Positions 57,815 through 64,000 of a DNA stretch of 64,000 nucleotides are shown here, in pieces (position 1 is the stretch's first letter; the number at the start of each line of letters is the position of its first letter). This stretch comes from an uncultured Pelagibacteraceae bacterium (GTDB lineage Bacteria > Pseudomonadota > Alphaproteobacteria > Pelagibacterales > Pelagibacteraceae). The position numbers and the translations under genes were made by a program. Location of the stretch: contig CACJXK010000002.1 of assembly GCA_902597335.1 (NCBI GenBank), forward strand, positions 116,265 through 180,264, in the 5' to 3' direction. The notes beneath the pieces are model-generated. The model was not told the origin of the DNA, did no database searches, and was given only the letters and a program-made list of their open reading frames with translations.

Positions 57815-58341
57815 AAATTTTTTGATAACCAATCAAGTAATGATTGATCATTGAAGTCAATATAGCCAACAATTCTTCCAACTTCGAAACCATTTCTATC
57901 AATTAATATTGTTGTAGGCAATCCACGTATTTTAAATAACTGAGAAAATTCTGGACCAGATCCTGTAAATATTTCTAAATTTTCAATTTTGAATTCATCA
58001 AAAAATTTTTTTGATTTTTCATAGCTATCTCCACCAATATTAATAGGAATTATATTAAAATTTTTAAAATCATTTAATGCTTTTAAATTATCTAGAGAAG
58101 GCATTTCTTTTTTACAAGGTGCACACCAAGTGGCCCAGAAGTTTATTATTAGTGGATTCTGCTTGTAATTATTTAAACTCACTTTTTCAGCTTCATATTT
58201 AGTAAATTCTATATTTTCAATTTTTTTCTTATCTTTATGTATAATAAGATTCTTAATTTCTGGACGTTCTATTGAATATGAAACGCTAGATGATATTAAG
58301 TAAAATATAATTATAAGATTTTTTAAAAAAATGATTTTCAT
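57811..58341 (-). CDS. TlpA/ResA-like thioredoxin
   Basis: 176 residues. An N-terminal hydrophobic signal/anchor (NLIIIFYLISSSVSYS) is followed by a thioredoxin fold with the active site WATWCAPCKKEMPSL and the cis-Pro in RGLPTTILID. Exported reductases of this type act in cytochrome c maturation or general periplasmic disulfide reduction. Overlaps the esterase gene and starts 17 bp from the divergent argH. Confidence 0.9.
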   Translation of the reverse strand: MKIIFLKNLIIIFYLISSSVSYSIERPEIKNLIIHKDKKKIENIEFTKYEAEKVSLNNYKQNPLIINFWATWCAPCKKEMPSLDNLKALNDFKNFNIIPINIGGDSYEKSKKFFDEFKIENLEIFTGSGPEFSQLFKIRGLPTTILIDRNGFEVGRIVGYIDFNDQSLLDWLSKNL

Positions 58342-58358
58342 AGAATTAAATAAATATC

Positions 58359-59747
58359 ATGAGTAAAAATAAAAACAATCAACCAATTTGGAATACAAGA
58401 ATTAAGAAAAATTCAAAAACTCTTTTTAAAAAGATTGGTGGGTCATTATCAATCGATAAGAGATTATTTAGAGAGGATATTGAGGCATCAATTGTTCATG
58501 TTGATATGTTATTTAGACAAAAAATTATAAATTTTAAAATTAAAAATAAAATAGTCTGGGGTTTAAATAGAATAAAAAATGAAATCATAAAAAAGAAATT
58601 TTTTTTTGATTATAAACTTGAAGATATTCACATGAATATTGAACACAGACTTTTTGAATTGATTGGAGAAGATGCTGGATATATTCATACAGCTAGGTCA
58701 AGAAATGATCAAGTAGTCACAGATTTAAAGATTTGGCTAAGAAATGCAAATAAAGAAATTATTAAAAATATTGATGTAACAATTAAAAATATTTTAAAGA
58801 AAGCCGAAAAAAATATTGATACAATTATGCCTGGTTTCACGCACTTAAAGAACGCACAACCAGTTTCCTTTGCTCATTACTTGATGGCATACTTGGAGAT
58901 GTTTAACAGAGACAAAAAAAGGTTTAAAAATAATTTAGACGCCCTAAATGAAAGTCCATTAGGAGTAGCTGCTTTAACAGGTACATCATTTAAGATTGAC
59001 AGGTTTTATACTTCAAAAAAATTAGGTTTTCAAAGACCAACCAAAAATTCAATTGATACAGTCTCTGACAGAGATTTTGTAATTGACTTTCTTTATTCTT
59101 GTTCTGCATGTGCTGTTCATATCTCTAGAATTGCTGAGGAATTTATTATTTGGAATTCAGATGCTTTTAAACTTATTAAATTGAATGATAAAATTGTTAC
59201 TGGATCATCTATTATGCCCCAGAAAAAAAATCCTGATCCTTTAGAATACCTAAGGGGTAAAACAGGTTTTATGTTTGGAAATCTTTTTTCAATGTTAACA
59301 ACTTTAAAAGGTTTGCCTTTGTCTTATTTTAAAGACTTGCAGGATGACAAGGAAATTGTTTTTAAGTCATTTGATCAACTAAAAAATTCATTAATTATTT
59401 TAAATGACATTTTTAAAAATTTTTCACCAGATAGAAAGCGAATGCTAGCACTTGCTGAGAGTGGATTTATTACTGCAACTGATTTAGCTGATTATATGGT
59501 TAGAGAATTAAATTATCCTTTTAGAAAAGCCTATTTACAAACAGCTAAAATTATAAATTTTGCTGAAAAAAGTAAAAAAAAACTATCAGAACTTACAATT
59601 GAAGAAATAAATAAAATTGAAAAAAGTTTAACATCAGATGTTCTAAAAGTATTTGAATTAAAAAAATCAGTTAATTCTAAAGTTTCATATGGAGGAACTT
59701 CTTTCGACAATATTAAGAAGATGATATTAAGTTACAAAAAGAAATAA
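58359..59747 (+). CDS. argH: Argininosuccinate lyase
   Basis: 462 residues, standard size. Fumarase/aspartase superfamily: the signature loop GSSIMPQKKNPDPLEYLRG contains the catalytic Ser, TARSRNDQVVTDLKIWL and FTHLKNAQPVSFAH are the other conserved segments. Splits argininosuccinate to arginine and fumarate. Followed after 2 bp by lptM and then lysA, an order I recall as common in alphaproteobacteria. Confidence 0.97.
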   Translation: MSKNKNNQPIWNTRIKKNSKTLFKKIGGSLSIDKRLFREDIEASIVHVDMLFRQKIINFKIKNKIVWGLNRIKNEIIKKKFFFDYKLEDIHMNIEHRLFELIGEDAGYIHTARSRNDQVVTDLKIWLRNANKEIIKNIDVTIKNILKKAEKNIDTIMPGFTHLKNAQPVSFAHYLMAYLEMFNRDKKRFKNNLDALNESPLGVAALTGTSFKIDRFYTSKKLGFQRPTKNSIDTVSDRDFVIDFLYSCSACAVHISRIAEEFIIWNSDAFKLIKLNDKIVTGSSIMPQKKNPDPLEYLRGKTGFMFGNLFSMLTTLKGLPLSYFKDLQDDKEIVFKSFDQLKNSLIILNDIFKNFSPDRKRMLALAESGFITATDLADYMVRELNYPFRKAYLQTAKIINFAEKSKKKLSELTIEEINKIEKSLTSDVLKVFELKKSVNSKVSYGGTSFDNIKKMILSYKKK

Positions 59748-59749
59748 GT

Positions 59750-59908
59750 ATGTTTAAAAAAATAATATTAATTTGTATGTGTCTAATCATACTGGAGTCA
59801 TGTGGTAGAAAAAACGATCCAAAATATGAGACATCATCAAATGGTAAAGTTATGATTTTTAAAGACTCAATTAATAATTTGGATATTCCAAAAAAAAATG
59901 AAATATAA
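59750..59908 (+). CDS. lptM: Small lipoprotein, LptM-type
   Basis: 52 residues. A hydrophobic signal segment ends in a lipobox-like LESC (Glu at the -2 place is unusual), and the mature start CGRKNDPKYE matches the CGxKG-like N-terminus of LptM (YifL), the small lipoprotein that helps mature the LptDE LPS translocon in E. coli. The position between argH and lysA is the usual alphaproteobacterial place for this gene. The last 11 bases overlap lysA. Confidence 0.75.
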   Translation: MFKKIILICMCLIILESCGRKNDPKYETSSNGKVMIFKDSINNLDIPKKNEI

Positions 59909-61112
59909 CAAAAATATTTTTACGGTTGATAAGTGTAACCTAAATAAAGTAGTAAAAAAGTTTGAAACGCCAATTTTTTGTTATTCTGAAAAAAAAATCA
60001 CCGAAAATATAATAAATTTTAGAAATAATTTTAAATCATTTTCTCCGGTTATATGTTTTTCAACAAAATCAAACTGCAACTTAGAAATACTTAAGCTGAT
60101 TAAACGCAACGGATTAGGTGCTGATGTTGTATCAAAAGGTGAATTAATGGTTGCACTCAAAGCCGGAATAAATTCAAAAAAAATTGTTTTTTCTGGTGTT
60201 GGTAAAACAAGATCAGAATTAATTTATGCAATAGAAAAAAATATATTATTAATTAATAGTGAATCGAAAAGTGAAATTTTAGAAATTGAGAGTATAGCAA
60301 AATTTAAAAACAAAAAAGTAGATATCGGAATTAGATTAAATCCAAATACTGATGCAAAAACACTTAAACAAATTTCAACTGGTAAAAAAGAAAATAAATT
60401 TGGTATTAACGAAAAAACATTTATAGAGGTTTTAGAATATATAAAAAGTTCGAAGTTTTTAAATTTAAAATGCTTAAGTGTTCATATTGGAAGTCAAATT
60501 CTAGATCACAAACCTTACCAAAAAATGCTTAACGTTTTAGATAAATTAATTAAAAAAATTGACCACAACTTTGAGTACATAGATCTAGGTGGTGGAATGG
60601 GAATTGATTATAATAAAAACAATAAAAAATTTAATTATAAAAAATATAATCAAATGATTAAACAATTTTTAAAAAAACATAAAACAAAAATTATATTTGA
60701 GCCCGGTAGATCAATTATAGGTGATACAGCAATTTTAATTTCAAGAGTTATTTATATTAAAGAAAATTCTAAAAAAGACTTTATTATAGTAGACGCGGCA
60801 ATGAATGATTTGATGAGACCTGCATTGTACGGCGCCAAGCATAGGATTATTCCATTAAAAAAAACAAATAAAAAGACCAAAAAAACCTATGATTTTGTTG
60901 GTCCAATTTGCGAAACCACAGATAAATTCTTAACAACAAAAAAATTTCAAAAATTAAATGAGAAGGATTATATTATAATCTGTGATGTGGGAGCTTATGG
61001 TTCATCTTTAAGTTCAAATTATAATATTAGGCCAAAACCTGCTGAAATATTAATCAGAGGGTCAAAAATAAATGTGATCAAAAAAAGACAGAAACTAAAA
61101 GATATTATTTAG
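59898..61112 (+). CDS. lysA: Diaminopimelate decarboxylase
   Basis: 404 residues, PLP fold III enzyme making L-lysine from meso-DAP. PLP lysine in CFSTKSNCNLEIL, substrate/PLP segments HIGSQI, GGGMGIDY and EPGRSI, and the C-terminal CDVGAYGSSLSSNYN. Together with dapD and dapE at the start of the window this covers much of the succinylase lysine route. Starts within lptM. Confidence 0.96.
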   Translation: MKYNKNIFTVDKCNLNKVVKKFETPIFCYSEKKITENIINFRNNFKSFSPVICFSTKSNCNLEILKLIKRNGLGADVVSKGELMVALKAGINSKKIVFSGVGKTRSELIYAIEKNILLINSESKSEILEIESIAKFKNKKVDIGIRLNPNTDAKTLKQISTGKKENKFGINEKTFIEVLEYIKSSKFLNLKCLSVHIGSQILDHKPYQKMLNVLDKLIKKIDHNFEYIDLGGGMGIDYNKNNKKFNYKKYNQMIKQFLKKHKTKIIFEPGRSIIGDTAILISRVIYIKENSKKDFIIVDAAMNDLMRPALYGAKHRIIPLKKTNKKTKKTYDFVGPICETTDKFLTTKKFQKLNEKDYIIICDVGAYGSSLSSNYNIRPKPAEILIRGSKINVIKKRQKLKDII

Positions 61113-61124
61113 TTTTTGATAAAG

Positions 61125-61826
61125 ATGATAAGAAAATTCCTTTTTTTATTTTTTTTCTTTCTAGGTATATCCATAATTTCAATTGTATTCCTGCCATCTT
61201 TGGTAATGCCTACCAAAATAGTGTTGTTTGGTGGAAAAATGATGGGAGAATGGGCTGCTTTATGCTTAAAAATTTTTTTACAAACAAAAATAATTGTTAA
61301 AGGGAGAGATAATATTATTAAGAATGAAAAATTTTTTATCGCTTGTTCTCATCAATCTATGTTTGAAACTTTTTACTTACAAACAATTTTTAATGCACCA
61401 ATATTTATCTTAAAGCAAGAGTTAATCAAAATACCAATATTTGGATGGTATTTAAAAAAGATTGGTTCAATTTCAATTAATAGAAATAAAGTAAGTAAAG
61501 ATAATTTAGGTCTAATTGATAAAATAAAAAATTCTATAAACAATTCACAAAGACCATTAATTATATTTCCACAAGGGACAAGGGTTTTACCAAACGAAAA
61601 GACTCCTTTTAAAAAGGGAGTTGGGAGAATTTATGATGAGTTAAAAACTAATTGCCAACCTGTAGCTATAAACTCTGGAAATGTTTGGCCTAAAAATGGA
61701 AGAATGTACCCAAATAAAACAATAATAATATCAATTCTCCCATCAATAAAACCTGGTATGCTTCCTGCAGATTTTGTAAGTTTTATAGAAGATAAAATTT
61801 ATAATGAATTAAATTTAATGAATTAG
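61125..61826 (+). CDS. plsC: 1-acyl-sn-glycerol-3-phosphate acyltransferase
   Basis: 233 residues from ATG 61125 (a TTG three codons earlier is possible). An N-terminal membrane segment (LFLFFFFLGISIISIVF) precedes the acyltransferase motifs: block I ACSHQSMFET (H-x4-E in place of the classical H-x4-D, a variant I recall in alphaproteobacterial members) and block III FPQGTR (Gln for Glu). Makes phosphatidic acid for membrane lipid synthesis. Shares stop bases with dnaN. Confidence 0.87.
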   Translation: MIRKFLFLFFFFLGISIISIVFLPSLVMPTKIVLFGGKMMGEWAALCLKIFLQTKIIVKGRDNIIKNEKFFIACSHQSMFETFYLQTIFNAPIFILKQELIKIPIFGWYLKKIGSISINRNKVSKDNLGLIDKIKNSINNSQRPLIIFPQGTRVLPNEKTPFKKGVGRIYDELKTNCQPVAINSGNVWPKNGRMYPNKTIIISILPSIKPGMLPADFVSFIEDKIYNELNLMN

Positions 61827-62935
61827 CCTTTCATTGGCATCACAACATAAATGCTATCATAATCAGCTGGATCTCTAATTAAGGCTGGTGAGCCCGTATC
61901 TTTTAAATAAATCTCAATGTTATCTCCATCAAGTTGAGAAGCCACATCAATTAAATACCTTGAATTAAAACTTATATCTAAATCATGATCAAACTTAACA
62001 CTTAAGCTTTCTTTGCCATCACCACTATTCGTATTGTTTACGGAAAGATCAAGATTATCTTTTGAAAGATTAAACTTAACTCCATCCTTTTTATCTAAAG
62101 ATACCGACGCTACTCTGTCAACCGAGTTTAAAAATGATTTCAAATCTATTTCTAATTTTTTCTGATTTTCCTTAGGTATTACCTGAACATAATTTGGAAA
62201 TTTTCCATCAATAAGTTTGGATATCAATATACTATTATTAATTTCAAATTTAATTTTAGATTTTATATTTGATATTTTAACTTCACCTTCATAGTCTTCC
62301 AATAATGAACAAAGCTGAAAAATAGTCTTTTTTGGTAAAATTATCTGATCAAATTTTACTTTATTTTGGAGTCTTATCTTTGATACAGACATTCTATGAC
62401 TATCTGTAGCTGCAGCAGTTAAGAAGTTTTTATCATCAACTTCTGTTTGATGAAAAAAAATTCCACTTAAGTAATGTCTGGTCTCATCGTTAGATACTGA
62501 AAATTTACATTTATTTAAAAGTTTTAATAATTCTTTTGATTTAATCAAAAACTCATTATCATTAAAATTTTCATCTGTTAATGGAAATTCAGAAGCATTA
62601 ATACAATTTAAATTAAAAACGGATTTTTCAGATTCTAAATGTAGTTTATTTTCACTAGGATTGGAAAAGTTAATTTTATTCCCTGATGAAAACTTTCTAA
62701 CGATGTCATAGATAATTGATGAAGAAGAAGTAGTTTTACCTTCTTCTAATATTTCTACATTTGGAATTTGATGAATAAAAATTAAATCAAGATCAGTTGC
62801 TGTAATTGTTAATTTTCCATTACTGGCATCTAACAATACGTTTGAAAGAATTGGCAAGGTGCTTCTTTTTTCAATTACACCCTGACAGTAATTTAAAGAT
62901 TTTTGAAGATCTTGCTGATTTACACTAAACTTCAT
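61823..62935 (-). CDS. dnaN: DNA polymerase III sliding clamp (beta subunit)
   Basis: 370 residues, normal size. Three clamp domains: it starts MKFSVNQQDLQKSLNYCQG, has RLQNKVKFDQIILPKK mid-protein, and ends in IRDPADYDSIYVVMPMKG, the family's C-terminal P(M/V)R-like stretch. Starts within dnaA's last codons (11-bp overlap), the conserved dnaA-dnaN order. recF, which often follows, is absent here. Confidence 0.97.
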   Translation of the reverse strand: MKFSVNQQDLQKSLNYCQGVIEKRSTLPILSNVLLDASNGKLTITATDLDLIFIHQIPNVEILEEGKTTSSSSIIYDIVRKFSSGNKINFSNPSENKLHLESEKSVFNLNCINASEFPLTDENFNDNEFLIKSKELLKLLNKCKFSVSNDETRHYLSGIFFHQTEVDDKNFLTAAATDSHRMSVSKIRLQNKVKFDQIILPKKTIFQLCSLLEDYEGEVKISNIKSKIKFEINNSILISKLIDGKFPNYVQVIPKENQKKLEIDLKSFLNSVDRVASVSLDKKDGVKFNLSKDNLDLSVNNTNSGDGKESLSVKFDHDLDISFNSRYLIDVASQLDGDNIEIYLKDTGSPALIRDPADYDSIYVVMPMKG

Positions 62936-64000
62936 TTTCTTTATTGTATAAAATCTTATTTTTTAAACTATCAATATTTATATTCAATTCATTATCTTCT
63001 TTCCTTAATCTCTCAATTGTTTTGACTGAATGAATTACAGTTGTATGATCACGATTAGAGAATGATCTACCTATTTCTGGCAAAGATTTTGAGGTCAACA
63101 TTTTTGAAAGATAAATTGCAGTTTGTCTTGGCCTTACAAGGTATCTTGATCTTCTAGGCGAAAGCATCTCATTTTTACTAATTTTATAAAATTTACAGAC
63201 TATTGTTTGAATTGTGTCAATATCCACTTTATTTTCAGTAAGATTTAATAAATCTTTCAAAATGACTTTTACCTCGGACAAGCTTGGAACTTTATTATAG
63301 ATTCTTGTAAATGAGACAATTCTATTCAATGCACCAACTAATTCTCTTATGCTTGTTCTGATTTCTTTACTTAAAAAATTTTGTATTTCTTCAGAAATAA
63401 TAACTTGATTTGAATAGGACAGCTTTAGCTCTTCAGTTTTTGACTTGATTATTTTGTACCTGAGCTCATAATCAGTATTTTGGATATCAACAACTAAACC
63501 TCCAGAAAATCTAGATTTAATTCTCTCTTGAATTCTGGAGAGTTTGTTAGGTGGTCGGTCAGCTGAAATAATTATTTGTGAATTTTTATCCAACAATGCA
63601 TTGAATGTGTGAAAAAATTCCTCTTGCATTGCCTCTTTACCATTCATAAATTGAATGTCATCAATTAGTAAAATATCAGTATTTCTAAAATACTCTTTAA
63701 ACTTTACCATATCATTTGATTTTATTGACTTAACAAATTGATACATAAATCTTTCTGCGGATATAAACATTACTTTGTTTTTTTCCTTTAATATTAATCC
63801 GATAGCATTTAATAAGTGGGTTTTGCCCATACCTACTCCTCCATACAAATATAATGGATTATAGTGAGCTATATCCTTAGAAACTTTTTTTGAAGCTTCA
63901 AATGCTAATTTATTACTTTCTCCAGTTATAAAATTTTCAAAGTTTTTATTTGGGTCAATTCTATTATATTGAAGATAAGAATCTTTAATAAACGAAATAT
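62925..64000 (-). CDS. dnaA: Chromosomal replication initiator DnaA, C-terminal part
   Basis: The frame continues past 64000, so the N-terminus is outside the window. Visible parts are YNRIDPNKNFENFITGESN leading into the AAA+ Walker A GGVGMGKTHLLNA, Walker B LLIDDIQFM, and the DNA-binding helix-turn-helix signature GRSFSNRDHTTVIHSVKT in domain IV. The frame in this window covers about 357 residues of a usual 450-500. DnaA melts oriC; no obvious oriC lies within the window. Confidence 0.97.
   Translation of the reverse strand, partial: ISFIKDSYLQYNRIDPNKNFENFITGESNKLAFEASKKVSKDIAHYNPLYLYGGVGMGKTHLLNAIGLILKEKNKVMFISAERFMYQFVKSIKSNDMVKFKEYFRNTDILLIDDIQFMNGKEAMQEEFFHTFNALLDKNSQIIISADRPPNKLSRIQERIKSRFSGGLVVDIQNTDYELRYKIIKSKTEELKLSYSNQVIISEEIQNFLSKEIRTSIRELVGALNRIVSFTRIYNKVPSLSEVKVILKDLLNLTENKVDIDTIQTIVCKFYKISKNEMLSPRRSRYLVRPRQTAIYLSKMLTSKSLPEIGRSFSNRDHTTVIHSVKTIERLRKEDNELNINIDSLKNKILYNKENEV

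Overview
The window reads as a stretch of a SAR11-type (Candidatus Pelagibacter-like) marine alphaproteobacterial chromosome. The evidence is very AT-rich coding sequence, extreme gene packing (start/stop overlaps of 1-14 bp almost everywhere, seven convergent pairs that overlap or abut at their stop codons), Lys/Asn/Ile-rich proteins, alphaproteobacterial gene families (RegB kinase, SUV3-like helicase, COQ7, CobS/CobT, TAXI-type TRAP transporter) and syntenies typical of that class. No rRNA, CRISPR array, IS element or intact phage is visible. Species assignment is inference from style and gene content.

Layout. 1-4.6 kb (+): 3' end of argB, a HAD phosphatase, dapD, dapE, an HDAC-fold deacetylase and a small SET-domain protein. 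4.6-8.7 kb (-): truA, fmt, def and a pair of unknown envelope proteins. 8.75-13.9 kb: aroK-aroB (+), bolA (-), then a J-domain protein and a CobS/CobT AAA+/VWA pair (+). 13.9-17.2 kb (-): redox sensor kinase regB and gyrB. 17.4-19.6 kb: an FkbM methyltransferase followed by a tiny islet bounded by a broken and an intact tRNA-Ser(GGA), carrying three tightly coupled unknown genes. 19.6-29.1 kb (-): lepA, pheT, pheS, rplT, rpmI, infC, thrS and a glycosyltransferase, a translation block. 29.2-37.7 kb: an alpha/beta hydrolase, glutamate synthase gltBD, uppP and a DMT-family permease. 37.7-42.8 kb (-): a pyruvate dehydrogenase operon in which the lipoyl domain sits on E1 (aceE) instead of E2, with a gamma-butyrobetaine-hydroxylase-like gene attached. 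42.9-48.6 kb: tRNA-Arg, a possible 27-residue membrane peptide, a thioesterase, a TAXI TRAP transporter and acetoacetyl-CoA synthetase. 48.7-52.9 kb: SUV3-like helicase, TerB-like protein, ferredoxin and a CarD protein with a long Lys-rich tail, facing a 27-residue almost purely basic protein with its own terminator. 53-58.3 kb: acyl-CoA synthetase, tRNA-Leu, a VTT/DedA protein, dsbB, coq7, an HNH nuclease, an esterase and a TlpA-like thioredoxin. 58.4-64 kb: argH, lptM, lysA, plsC (+), then dnaN and dnaA (-), which suggests the replication-initiation region lies nearby.

Together the genes cover core amino-acid synthesis (Arg, Lys/DAP, shikimate, Glu), translation, central carbon entry, envelope lipid and LPS support, and replication. 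The least explained parts are the tRNA-Ser islet, the deacetylase/SET pair, the Lys-rich CarD tail with the neighbouring 27-residue basic protein, the J-domain/CobS/CobT module in a region without cobalamin genes, and several unusual expression arrangements: a 20-bp bidirectional start region, a hairpin covering the only ribosome-binding-like sequence of a transporter gene, and tRNAs used as gene spacers.
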